Under the pieces are notes generated by a model that saw only the letters and a list, made by a program, of their open reading frames with translations, was not told where the DNA came from and made no database searches. Positions 1 through 7,782 of a stretch of 64,000 bases of DNA are shown here, piece by piece. A program made the position numbers and the translations under genes. This DNA is from Methanooceanicella nereidis (GTDB lineage Archaea; Halobacteriota; Methanocellia; Methanocellales; Methanocellaceae), in contig NZ_PGCK01000008.1 of the NCBI RefSeq assembly GCF_021023085.1, positions 1 through 64,000 of the forward strand, in the 5' to 3' direction. Position 1 is the stretch's first letter; every line of letters starts with the position of its first letter.

Positions 1-256
1 CACAGCTTCTCAAACCATTAATCAACAAAAACAATCGATTAATCAAAACACCAACAAAATATTAAGAAAAAGAAAACAACCACAACCCCTATCCAAACAA
101 CCAACTAAACACCATCACAACTACTGGAGCCCTTAGCGCCCTTCGTGGTGAAAAATAGTGAACCTTGGTTATCTTTGTGATGGACTTGACAACTATAGAC
201 TGATATATGCTAAAAACTTAAGACACTCGCTACTTAGACTTGGTCTCCTTCGTGCC
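1..256. other. non-coding flank with GTG-phrase sequence
   Basis: No gene is supported here. The first 120 bases are strongly A/C-rich on the + strand. Bases 130-190 contain short phrases of the type CTTCGTGGTGAA and CTTTGTGATGG. The same vocabulary recurs near 26340-26500, 27185 and 39841 and in the arms of the palindromic elements at 5757 and 26556. Open frames that begin here run antisense through the DP1 gene and are shadows of it. Confidence 0.5.
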
Positions 257-1699
257 TTATTCTCCGAACTTTATGACGGACACTTCCCCGCTTTTCAGGT
301 CGACAAGCGGTATCCTTGCCGGATCGGGCTGGATGTTCATGCGTTTTTGGAACTCGGTCTGACCCTGCCAGGTGCCCGAATTCGCGAGAAGGACTCCCCT
401 GTACCTGCAAATCCCGACCGTATGAACGTGTCCGCTGTGTATGACATCGGGCAGCGGGTCTATGACAAAATGATCTTTCGACTCTGGCGCTATCATCACC
501 CTGCCCCCGTATATGGGCGACAGGTGGCGGCGTTTTAGAAGCTCTACCATGACTTTTTCAGGGTATGAATAAGATGCTCCCGGAAGGTTCGACACCATAT
601 CGTCGATGGAACGTCCGTGATATATGAGGAATCTTACCCCCTCTATTTCCACTGCAGCGGGGTTCCCCACGAAAGTAATATTGTCGTTCCGGAACATGCT
701 CCTTATCTCTTCAGGCAGTGCCGGCTGTGGCTCGGCCTGGCGTACGGCGTCGTGGTTGCCCGGAGATATCACGACGCTTATGTGCTTCGGTATCTGGTCA
801 AAGTACTCTGCTGTTTTTTTGTATTGATCATAAATATCCAGGATATGAAGCTCTTTATCCTGTCCCGGGTATATCCCTATGCCGTCGACAAGGTCTCCGG
901 CGACTACTATGTATTTTAGCCGTGATACCAGGTCGGCATCCTGATCTGAAACGGAGTCTCCGTTTATCCAGTCAAGAAAGCTTAGCCAGTTATCCTCAAG
1001 GAACGTGTCGCTGCCTACATGCACATCAGATATAAGAGCTGCCACTGCCGGTTCATCGGAATGGCGGGCAACGTTAGTATAGGGCACATCGGGATAAATG
1101 ATGGAACTGGCTATGAAAAGTCCCCCGTCGCTTGCGGGAACACCGGTCACCCCGATGACCTCGTCCAGAAGGACAGGCATATCGCAAATGTCGCTGTCTT
1201 TCATTATGAGAACGCTGATCGAGCCTGTCTGATCCTCTACCTCTATCAGCCTGTGGCCGTTAGCCGTAACGCGATGGTCGGACACGATGCCTATTATGGA
1301 TATCTCGTTCTTTTCAGAAGAAGAGGCGGACCTCATTCCTTTTTTCTTCAATATGCTCTCTATGGGGCGGGAGCTTATCCTGTTACGCATCATATCCCCG
1401 AGTATGGAGAACCTGTTCCGGAAATATCCTACGAACTCGTCATAGTCCCCTATGCATGTGGAGTTGTTCGTGATGTCCTTTAATATCCTGATGTCGGGCG
1501 GAGTGCCGGCTATCCCCGTGGCAGCGGGCTTGATCGCGATACGCGCCACATCTTTGCCCGATATTATAAAGGCTGAAGGGTCCAGTCCTGAAAGCAGCCT
1601 GCCAATGAGCTCGTCCGGGTCGCGGCTGCCCTTAAGCATATCAAGGGCATCAGGCTCAAGTATGTAACCCTTATTCGCCAGAACTTTTACGATATCCAT
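257..1699 (-). CDS. polB: DNA polymerase II (family D) small subunit DP1
   Basis: This is the small subunit of the archaeal family D replicative polymerase, which carries the Mre11-like 3'-5' exonuclease and partners the large DP2 subunit encoded elsewhere. An OB-fold region is followed by a calcineurin-like phosphoesterase domain with all metal-ligand motifs visible: SDVHVGS, VVAGDLVDG, SPGNHD, YHGRSIDD and HSGHVH. The total of about 480 residues is normal for the family. The frame is open to 1732, but the Met at 1699 (MDIVKVLANKGY) begins the conserved N-terminal helix and is preferred. The gene is divergent from the signal peptidase gene at 1815 and lies close to orc1/cdc6 and the origin, a common euryarchaeal arrangement. 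Confidence 0.95.
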   Translation of the reverse strand: MDIVKVLANKGYILEPDALDMLKGSRDPDELIGRLLSGLDPSAFIISGKDVARIAIKPAATGIAGTPPDIRILKDITNNSTCIGDYDEFVGYFRNRFSILGDMMRNRISSRPIESILKKKGMRSASSSEKNEISIIGIVSDHRVTANGHRLIEVEDQTGSISVLIMKDSDICDMPVLLDEVIGVTGVPASDGGLFIASSIIYPDVPYTNVARHSDEPAVAALISDVHVGSDTFLEDNWLSFLDWINGDSVSDQDADLVSRLKYIVVAGDLVDGIGIYPGQDKELHILDIYDQYKKTAEYFDQIPKHISVVISPGNHDAVRQAEPQPALPEEIRSMFRNDNITFVGNPAAVEIEGVRFLIYHGRSIDDMVSNLPGASYSYPEKVMVELLKRRHLSPIYGGRVMIAPESKDHFVIDPLPDVIHSGHVHTVGICRYRGVLLANSGTWQGQTEFQKRMNIQPDPARIPLVDLKSGEVSVIKFGE

Positions 1700-1814
1700 A
1701 TCATGCATGTACAGTATATGCCAATATCTCAATTACCAATATAGCTTTTTGGGAAAGGTATAAGAACATTAATAATATAAAATTATTAATATATTATAAT
1801 AGGGGCAGAGTACA

Positions 1815-2366
1815 TTGGTAAACTTGATCCATCAATTCTTAACAAGCGACAATTTTTGGATATCGCTGTTCAGGGACGTCTTATACGCATTCGCTCTTGT
1901 TTCGGTCCTTGCCATAGCGCTTTATGCTTATGCAGGAGTATGGCCGCCGCTTGTGAGCGTGGAGGGCACCAGCATGTACCCCAACATGCAAAACGGTGAC
2001 CTTATCGTCGTACAGGGCCTGAACAAGATGGATATCGTCACGAATGAAATAGGGAAACAGAACGGGTATAAAATGTTCGGTGATTATGGTGACGTCATAG
2101 TATACAGGCCGTTCGGGAGGAGCGACGTCACGCCTGTGATACATCGCGCCATGTACTGGACGAACGCTTCCGAAGTGATGTGGGACGGAGGAGTGCAGGC
2201 GCCGGCAGAAGGCTACATCACACAGGGAGACAATAATTTCCTTTACGACCAGTGCAGCGGCATATGTCCGAACACTCCGGTGAAGGACGAATGGATACTG
2301 GGCGTCGCAAAATACAGGATCCCGTACCTCGGGTATATCAGAGGGCTCCTCGGGTTCATAGGATAG
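1815..2366 (+). CDS. signal peptidase I (archaeal Sec11 type), copy 1
   Basis: This membrane-bound serine protease removes signal peptides from secreted proteins. One hydrophobic helix (residues about 20-41) precedes the catalytic Ser in VEGTSMYPNM. The second motif is GDVIVYRPF followed by VIHRAM, where His replaces the bacterial catalytic Lys. The C-terminal motif is GYITQGDNNFLYDQ with the conserved Asp. The length of 183 residues fits the archaeal family. The start is a TTG, with GGGG about 9 bases upstream (aggggcagagtacattgg). A near copy lies at 2958, separated by a peroxiredoxin-like gene on the other strand. Confidence 0.93.
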   Translation: MVNLIHQFLTSDNFWISLFRDVLYAFALVSVLAIALYAYAGVWPPLVSVEGTSMYPNMQNGDLIVVQGLNKMDIVTNEIGKQNGYKMFGDYGDVIVYRPFGRSDVTPVIHRAMYWTNASEVMWDGGVQAPAEGYITQGDNNFLYDQCSGICPNTPVKDEWILGVAKYRIPYLGYIRGLLGFIG

Positions 2367-2383
2367 CCCGATAATACCTGACC

Positions 2384-2851
2384 TTATTTTACCATTTGTT
2401 GTAATTTATCCATGATATATCTTAAATAAGGCGTATTCGGCGAGCTGGCTCCCCTGAAAGAGTACTCGATGACGCCTTCCTTATTTATGAGAAAAGCCGC
2501 CGGATAGGTCCAGTTCGATACCGGATCGTACACATCATACTGTTTTGAAACACTAAGCTCGGGATCGCTCAGTACCGTAAAAGGTAGATGCACTCTATTA
2601 ACGGTGTTTTTAACCTTATTCTCCAGCTCGGGAGTTATGGCCACGACCTCGGTGTCAAGCTTTTTGAGATCGGGGTAGGTCTCCTTTAAAGAATTTAGGA
2701 ACTTCAAAGCGTTTTCATCATACCCGCCTGTATAAAATGTTAAAAAAATATTATGCTTACCTATAAGGTCCATTAATGAGAAGTCTTTTCCGTTCTGGTC
2801 TTTTAGACTAAAGTTCTCCGCATTGTCACCTATGTCCAGACGTAAAACCAT
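2384..2851 (-). CDS. cysteine-free peroxiredoxin-like (AhpC/TSA) protein
   Basis: The fold is clearly of the thioredoxin-like AhpC/TSA (Bcp) class: it begins LRLDIGDNAENFSLKDQNGKD, has a strand FLTFYTGG, then VVAITPE, PFTVLSDPE and a C-terminal AAFLINKEGVIEYSFRG. In active peroxiredoxins the segment after FLTFY carries a Pro and the peroxidatic Cys. Here it reads FYTGGYDENA, and the whole protein contains no cysteine. A classical peroxidase cycle is therefore not possible, so it may be a degenerate or structural paralogue. The frame is open to 2905, but MVLRLDIGDNAENF at 2851 is the natural domain start. Its 3' end almost touches that of signal peptidase copy 1 (17 bases apart, convergent). 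Confidence 0.85.
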   Translation of the reverse strand: MVLRLDIGDNAENFSLKDQNGKDFSLMDLIGKHNIFLTFYTGGYDENALKFLNSLKETYPDLKKLDTEVVAITPELENKVKNTVNRVHLPFTVLSDPELSVSKQYDVYDPVSNWTYPAAFLINKEGVIEYSFRGASSPNTPYLRYIMDKLQQMVK

Positions 2852-2957
2852 CTTATACATATCTATCAAAATAAATCTGAACATATTCTTAAAATAATAA
2901 TCCAAATTTTATACTGTTGTACGAACATATATAACATTAAAATTATAAACTAAAATA

Positions 2958-3518
2958 TTGGCTATGGAGAAAAAGGGCTTATCGGGAGCTTCAAATGGCG
3001 ATGGTAAAAAGTCTTTTTGGATAGAGCTCCTTAAGGATATTGTTTTTTCGCTCGTGGTGGTCGCACTTATAGCCGGATTCTTATTCGCTTACTCCGGTAT
3101 CTGGCCGCCGATGGTGAGCATCGACGGAAAGAGCATGCTCCCCAACATGAAACAGGGAGACCTCGTCATAATCCGCAGCCTTGATAAAGTAAATGTCGTC
3201 ACGTATGAAGAAGGGCAATATAACGGCTATAAGATGTTCAATAATTACGGGGACGTCATCGTGTATAAGCCTCTTGGCGATAAGTCAAATACTCCTGTCA
3301 TTCACCGTGCCATGTACTGGGTCGACGAAGGACAGCCTATGTGGAGAGGAGGGCCGCCTGCACCTCATTCAGGCTACATTACCCAGGGGGATAATAATTT
3401 CCTTTATGACCAGAGCTCGTCAATATCGCCGGGCCAGCCGGTCAAGCCGGAATGGATCCTGGGAGTGTCGGAGTTCAGGATACCGTACCTGGGCCTGGTA
3501 CGGGCAAGACTTGGATAG
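2958..3518 (+). CDS. signal peptidase I (archaeal Sec11 type), copy 2
   Basis: This is a paralogue of the gene at 1815 with the same motif order: membrane helix ending in YSGIWPPMVS, catalytic Ser in DGKSMLPNM, VIHRAMYWV with the His, and YITQGDNNFLYDQ. It is 186 residues from a TTG at 2958, or 184 from the ATG two codons later. The two copies share long stretches, for example NGYKMFNNYGDVIVY versus NGYKMFGDYGDVIVY, which indicates duplication. The N-terminus is longer and more charged than in copy 1. A pair of signal peptidases may reflect a heavy load of secreted proteins such as the surface island at 50-64 kb; that link is inference. Confidence 0.93.
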   Translation: MAMEKKGLSGASNGDGKKSFWIELLKDIVFSLVVVALIAGFLFAYSGIWPPMVSIDGKSMLPNMKQGDLVIIRSLDKVNVVTYEEGQYNGYKMFNNYGDVIVYKPLGDKSNTPVIHRAMYWVDEGQPMWRGGPPAPHSGYITQGDNNFLYDQSSSISPGQPVKPEWILGVSEFRIPYLGLVRARLG

Positions 3519-3725
3519 GGAATGTTCTGATCGTTGTATCCCCTAAAATTCGATGTTTTATACGTTATTGTCGGATAGGGCGTTAATGATAATGATATCA
3601 CTGGCAGTGCTTGACATACACTTACAGCATATCCGGTTCACACGCAAATTTCTATGTCGCTAATTATAGGTCTTTGCTTTACATCTTAGGCCCTAAAGGA
3701 TCTGAGGCTGGATGATGCCTCTGTG

Positions 3726-5090
3726 CTATAGCCGCTGCTGGTGAAAGAAAGGCCTCGCCTCCTTCAGCGTCCTCAGGCGATAATCGTCCGTTAACACTTT
3801 TCTGGTGCTTTCGGCGGGGACACTTAAGGATATTTCTTTTGTACGCCCATACCTTCCCTTGCTCACTACGGTCGCGTTGATTATCCCCAGCATGTCAAGC
3901 TCGGATATCAGGTCTGTCACACGTCTTCCTGTAAGGATGTCTATGTCTATCATCCTGCAGAGCCTCCTGTAGACGTTGTAGACATCGCCGGTGTTGAGCT
4001 CGTGGGAGCCTTCTGAATCAAGCAGCACTATGCTGTAAAGGACCAGCTTACTCTGTGTAGGAAGGGTGCGCACGACCTCGGTGATCCTGTCCAGCTCTAT
4101 CTTTTCACGGGCCTTCCTGACATGCTCTTCCCTTACCACGGTATCGCTTAGCCTTTCGGAAAGCTCGGCCGACACTCTCAGGAGGTCGAGCGCTTTTCTT
4201 GCGTCGCCGTGTTCCTGGGCTGCGAAAGCCGCACATAACGGTATTACCGCCGGCTCCAGCATATTTTCCTTGAACGCCATCCTGCTGCGCTGCTCAAGAA
4301 TATCTCTTAGCTGATCGGCATTATATGGCGGGAAAATTATCTCTTCTTCGCCGAGAGACGATTTTACTCTCGGGTCAAGATAATCCGTGAATGTGAGGTC
4401 ATTGGATATCCCTATTATGCTTACCTTGGCTTTTTTGAGGTCCGAGTTTATTCTCGAAAGATTGTAAAGGATATCGTCACCGCTTTTCTTAACAAGGTTG
4501 TCTATCTCATCAAGGATTATGATTGCTATCTGTTCCTTTTTATCGAGCGCGTCCCTGAACTCATTGAATACCTGGTCTGTCGGCCAGCCGGTGATGGGCA
4601 CATCCCTGTTGTAATGCCTGGCCAGGTGCGCCAGGATCCTGTACTGGGTATCGATCCTCTCACAGTTTATGAATAGCACTTTGCATTCAATGTTCATCTT
4701 TTCGGCAAGGTCCTCGAGCTTTTTGCTTACGCTCTCCAGAGTCGCTGTCTTTCCTGTGCCTGTTTTACCGTATATCAATATGTTAGAAGGTGATTCACCC
4801 CTGAGAGCTGACACCAGGATCTCCGCGACACTGTTGATCTGATCAAGCCTGTGCGGCAGGTATTCCGGAGTGTAAGATGGTCTTAATACTTCTCTGTTCT
4901 TGAAAATGGGCTTAATGCTCAAAAGATTTTCAAATACTTTATCTATTGATTTTTCCTCAGCATTACCTACCAGGTCATCAAAAAGTCCCTTTTCGGACCT
5001 ATGTTCCCTGTCATTTTCGGAGGACTGGGATGAAGGTGGGGATGTTTTATCAGTGATCATAATCCGTTCTCCAAAACTAAGCGGTTCCAA
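3726..5090 (-). CDS. cdc6: ORC1/CDC6-family replication initiator
   Basis: This protein binds origin recognition boxes and loads the MCM helicase. The AAA+ module shows Walker A GKTGTGKT, Walker B IIILDEIDNL, sensor 1 VSIIGISND and sensor 2 HGDARKALDLL. A C-terminal winged-helix region (about residues 340-450) follows, with STRKVLTDDYRLRTL near the end. The length of 454 residues includes a 35-40 residue low-complexity N-terminus (PPSSQSSENDREHRSEK). The start at 5090 is possible, and a Met at 5060 (MITDKTS) is an alternative. An ORB-like site lies only about 45 bases upstream of the start at 5135, which suggests autoregulation as well as origin function. Confidence 0.95.
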   Translation of the reverse strand: MEPLSFGERIMITDKTSPPSSQSSENDREHRSEKGLFDDLVGNAEEKSIDKVFENLLSIKPIFKNREVLRPSYTPEYLPHRLDQINSVAEILVSALRGESPSNILIYGKTGTGKTATLESVSKKLEDLAEKMNIECKVLFINCERIDTQYRILAHLARHYNRDVPITGWPTDQVFNEFRDALDKKEQIAIIILDEIDNLVKKSGDDILYNLSRINSDLKKAKVSIIGISNDLTFTDYLDPRVKSSLGEEEIIFPPYNADQLRDILEQRSRMAFKENMLEPAVIPLCAAFAAQEHGDARKALDLLRVSAELSERLSDTVVREEHVRKAREKIELDRITEVVRTLPTQSKLVLYSIVLLDSEGSHELNTGDVYNVYRRLCRMIDIDILTGRRVTDLISELDMLGIINATVVSKGRYGRTKEISLSVPAESTRKVLTDDYRLRTLKEARPFFHQQRL

Positions 5091-5134
5091 TAGAAACGAT
5101 AGTTTCGTTCTATATTAATAGTTGTGGTAGGCAT

Positions 5135-5156
5135 AACCCCTTAATTTCTACTGGAG
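5135..5156 (-). promoter_or_regulatory. origin recognition box 1
   Basis: Read on the minus strand it is CTCCAGTAGAAATTAAGGGG followed by TT, matching the euryarchaeal ORB pattern (CCA, GAAAT, AAGGGG). It sits about 45 bases upstream of the orc1/cdc6 start. Confidence 0.8.
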
Positions 5157-5280
5157 TATAGCTTTATTATCAAATATTTTTATGAATAAGCTTTTTAAAT
5201 TCCATAATAAATTTAATACTACATAAATTCCTGTGTAATTTGAAAAATAAACGGTTATAAACAAAAATGACTTCGCAGTA

Positions 5281-5302
5281 AGGGCATAATTTCCACTGGA
5301 AA
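5281..5302 (-). promoter_or_regulatory. partial ORB dyad
   Basis: The minus strand has TTTCCAGTGGAAATTATGCC, a perfect TTTCCAGTGGAAA dyad like the ORB left half, but the G-rich half is missing. It may be a degenerate or mini-ORB. Confidence 0.5.
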
Positions 5303-5323
5303 AATTAATGTTCAGTAACACCC

Positions 5324-5345
5324 ACCCCTTAATTTCGAGTGGAAC
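5324..5345 (-). promoter_or_regulatory. origin recognition box 2
   Basis: On the minus strand GTTCCACTCGAAATTAAGGG continues with GT, sharing GAAATTAAGGGGT with box 1. It has the same orientation as box 1 and lies 189 bases away. Confidence 0.8.
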
Positions 5346-5349
5346 TCTG

Positions 5350-5378
5350 AAAACACAAAAACAAACTTTTTGTGTTTT
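5350..5378. repeat. 12-bp perfect inverted repeat in the origin
   Basis: The arms are AAAACACAAAAA (5350-5361) and TTTTTGTGTTTT (5367-5378) around the 5-base loop CAAAC. It is pure A/T except for the central C/G pairs. It lies inside the ORB cluster next to box 2, so it could be a duplex-unwinding or cruciform feature. A terminator role is less likely because no gene ends here. Confidence 0.7.
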
Positions 5379-5589
5379 TTATGGTGAAAACACATTGTTG
5401 TTTCGTTATGAAAATCATACTATTTATAAATAACCATATGTATAGCAAGCGTTTACTGAACAAAAATGATCCGAGTATATAAATTAAGGCCAAAATTCAA
5501 ATATATTATTATTTTTTTAAATTAAAACGTTCAATTAGCGATCATCAGGAATATCTGGCTATGAATTAAGTAAACTGTCAGAAAAATAT

Positions 5590-5610
5590 TGCATTGGAAA
5601 TATAGGGGTG
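5590..5610 (+). promoter_or_regulatory. origin recognition box 3
   Basis: The plus strand reads TGCATTGGAAATATAGGGGT, with the GGAAAT and AGGGGT core at the expected spacing. It is inverted relative to boxes 1 and 2, bracketing the AT-rich interval 5380-5585. Confidence 0.7.
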
Positions 5611-5756
5611 GGCCTGTTTTATATACTCTCATTTTCATTTTTCATTTTTTGGTAGTTCTATATTTTCAGTTATTTTAATGTTATAGATCATGAGGTTCAA
5701 ATATTCTTTATTATTCTAATGGCTCTTCTGCGATCTTTCGGAATTTTAATTATACC

Positions 5757-6390
5757 TATCGGATGGCAGGTATGCACTAATTTCACGAATACGCTAAACC
5801 ACTAAATTTTTTTAATATTTAAGAGCTCAAAGGCACAAAAAAATTTCACTCACAAAATCACTAAGGCTCTAATTTCACAATCAAGGCACTAACTGCTCAA
5901 ACGCTCGACTCAACGCTCAAAGGGCACAAAGTCTCCAACACTAAAACAAGGCTCTAACATCACAAAAAGCACAAATGTTTAAATCACTGTTTGTGTTGCA
6001 CCTTATCGATCATCATTATATCCGGTAGTATCCATATTTGTCTGTAAATCTTTTGTGACAACCTTTTAGCATGTGTATAGATTCCCAAATTACAGCAAAA
6101 TCGGGATATCACCGACATCACCATATCCGGTATGCTTCAGCCATAAAGCGGAAACCGTGCCATTAAAATTTCGTGCCTTAGTGGAGATTAGTGTCTTGTT
6201 TTAGTGTTGGAGACTTAGTGTTCTTTGTGCGTTAAGTCGAGCATTTGAGAAGTTAGTGCTTTGATTGTGAAATTAGAGCCTTTGAGTTTTGGTGAGTAAA
6301 AAAATTCTTAGAGCTTTCGTGTACTTAAAATCTAAAAAAATTTAGTGTTTTTGTGTTTTTGTGAAATTAGCGTATACCTGCCATCCGATA
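5757..6390. repeat. large imperfect palindromic element, copy 1
   Basis: The outer ends are inverted: TATCGGATGGCAGGTAT at 5757 and its complement ATACCTGCCATCCGATA ending at 6390. Similarity continues inward in the arms, for example CTAATTTCAC, CACTAAATTTTTTT, AAGGCTCTAATTTCACAATC and CCAACACTAAAACAAG against their complements at 6190-6370. The central part around 6000-6150 is unpaired. No open frame of note is present. The arms are built from short phrases rich in GTG/CAC. A homologous element lies at 26556-27097 and a decayed arm at 47238-47340, so this is a dispersed family. Confidence 0.85.
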
Positions 6391-6494
6391 AAAACAACAC
6401 AAAAACATCAATACAAAAATAGCCTAAGAATTATTATAGTTCATGAAAAAAGTTATTTACCATACACGCGCTAAAACTCAAAGGTGATTTCATC

Positions 6495-6851
6495 ATGTTT
6501 CCAGGAATGGGCGGAAGAGGTATCAATCCCAAGCAATTAGAAAAGCAAATGAAAGCTCTCGGCATCGATATTGAAGAGATCGAAGACGTAAAAGAGGTCA
6601 TAATCAGGACCGGTAGCAAAGAGATAGTATTCAAGGACGCTCAGGTCAGCATAATGAATGCCAGAGGAATGAAGACTTACCAGTTAGTAGGCACTCCCGA
6701 AGAGAGAGCTCTGGAAAAAGAGATACCGGAAGAGGATATAACCCTTGTCGCCACGCAGACAAACGTCAGCAGGGACGTTGCAAAGCAGGCATTAAAGGAG
6801 TCAAAGGGTGACCTCGCCGAAGCAATAATGAAACTATCCGAAAACAAGTAG
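6495..6851 (+). CDS. nac: nascent polypeptide-associated complex protein (aNAC)
   Basis: This is a ribosome-associated chaperone that contacts emerging chains. The N-terminal glycine-rich MFPGMGGRGINPKQLEKQMK leads into the NAC beta-barrel (residues about 30-65, EVIIRTGSKEIVFKDAQVS), then the C-terminal UBA domain (DITLVATQTNVSRDVAKQAL). The 118 residues are the typical archaeal size. The start is fixed by a GGTGAT ribosome binding site 6 bases before ATG. The stop is 6 bases from the next gene, trmI, so the two are probably co-transcribed. Confidence 0.95.
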   Translation: MFPGMGGRGINPKQLEKQMKALGIDIEEIEDVKEVIIRTGSKEIVFKDAQVSIMNARGMKTYQLVGTPEERALEKEIPEEDITLVATQTNVSRDVAKQALKESKGDLAEAIMKLSENK

Positions 6852-6857
6852 ATCTGA

Positions 6858-7601
6858 ATGATAGCTCAAGGAGAATATATCCTGCTCAAGGCTGAAGGAG
6901 GCCGCGAGTATTTTACATCGGTCAGGGATGAGAAACTACATACAGACCTTGGCATAGTCGACTTGAAAAATATTGAAGGCCTTGAATGGGGCGCCATTGT
7001 ATACTCGCATCTGGGTAAAGAATTCAAGGTCCTCAAACCCAGGACCCCGGATTTCTTCAAACATATCAAGCGTACAGGGGCGCCTATGATGCCCAAGGAC
7101 ATAGGAACTATAATATCTTATACCGGGGTATGTCCTGACGACACGATACTTGATGCCGGTACGGGATCAGGCGTCCTGGCAATATATCTGGGTACCATAG
7201 CTAAAAAAGTAATAACTTATGAAGCCAACGAACACTTCGTTAACGTGGCCCGGAAGAACGTCGATAAGGCAGGGTTAAAGAATATCGAGGTCAGGCACGG
7301 TAACATAGTGGAAGAAATAAAAAGCCTTGAAGGCCCGTTCGATGTCGTCACTCTTGACATGCAGGAAGCCGCAAAGGTCGTACATGACGCTAAAAGAGTT
7401 CTCATGAATGGCGGGTTCCTGGCGACGTATTCTCCATTTTTTGAACAGACGTCCGAGATCAGGGCTGCAGTGGAAAGAGAGGGCTTTAACGATATCATCA
7501 CTGTGCTGATCAACGAGCACGAGCTCGAGTTCGGAGAAAGAGGCACGAGGCCTTCCACAAGAGTAGGGCATACGGGTTTCCTGACTTTCGCAAGAAAGTG
7601 A
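6858..7601 (+). CDS. trmI: tRNA (adenine-N1)-methyltransferase
   Basis: This SAM-dependent Trm61-like enzyme methylates adenine 57/58 in the T-loop of tRNA. A small N-terminal beta domain (residues 1-70) is followed by the Rossmann fold with motif I LDAGTGSGVLAIYLG, then ITYEANEHFVNVARKNV and the motif IV region DVVTLDMQEA. The C-terminal part has FLATYSPFFEQTSE and ends near RVGHTGFLTFARK. The length of 247 residues is normal. It follows aNAC by 6 bases. Confidence 0.92.
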   Translation: MIAQGEYILLKAEGGREYFTSVRDEKLHTDLGIVDLKNIEGLEWGAIVYSHLGKEFKVLKPRTPDFFKHIKRTGAPMMPKDIGTIISYTGVCPDDTILDAGTGSGVLAIYLGTIAKKVITYEANEHFVNVARKNVDKAGLKNIEVRHGNIVEEIKSLEGPFDVVTLDMQEAAKVVHDAKRVLMNGGFLATYSPFFEQTSEIRAAVEREGFNDIITVLINEHELEFGERGTRPSTRVGHTGFLTFARK

Positions 7602-7741
7602 CAGGGCGACAGGAGTACACCCCGTACCCCGCATCCTTTTTTCTTGTCCGGGATATCTTAAGCATACTTTTAATGATCAATTTTCTTCCTGACAATAAAC
7701 AGCAAAATACTGGATATTTCTTTAATGGCAATATTATGCCG

Positions 7742-7763
7742 TTTCCACAGGAAATAAAGGGGT
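7742..7763 (+). promoter_or_regulatory. isolated ORB-like site
   Basis: TTTCCACAGGAAATAAAGGG continues with GTAAAAT. It matches the origin boxes in the dyad, the GAAAT and the AAGGGGT half, and lies in the 180-base gap between the convergent trmI and CHAD genes. Two other isolated copies (14339 and 23468) share the same extended GGGGTAAA end and the same strand. Confidence 0.7.
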
Positions 7764-7782
7764 AAAATCTTTTTTATAATTT

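Larger units (their letters stand above)
5091..5650. other. probable replication origin (oriC)
   Basis: This non-coding AT-rich zone lies directly upstream of orc1/cdc6. It contains three ORB-like sequences (5135-5156 and 5324-5345 on the minus strand, 5590-5610 on the plus strand) that face one another across an AT-rich interval. It also holds a partial ORB dyad at 5281-5302 and a perfect 12-bp-stem hairpin at 5350-5378. The combination of initiator gene, inverted ORBs and an AT-rich unwinding candidate is the standard archaeal origin layout. It is inferred from sequence only. Confidence 0.85.

Noticed and set aside
158-1667. Several plus-strand open frames opposite DP1
   Set aside because: They lie antisense to a gene with clear polymerase D motifs and have no recognisable domains.
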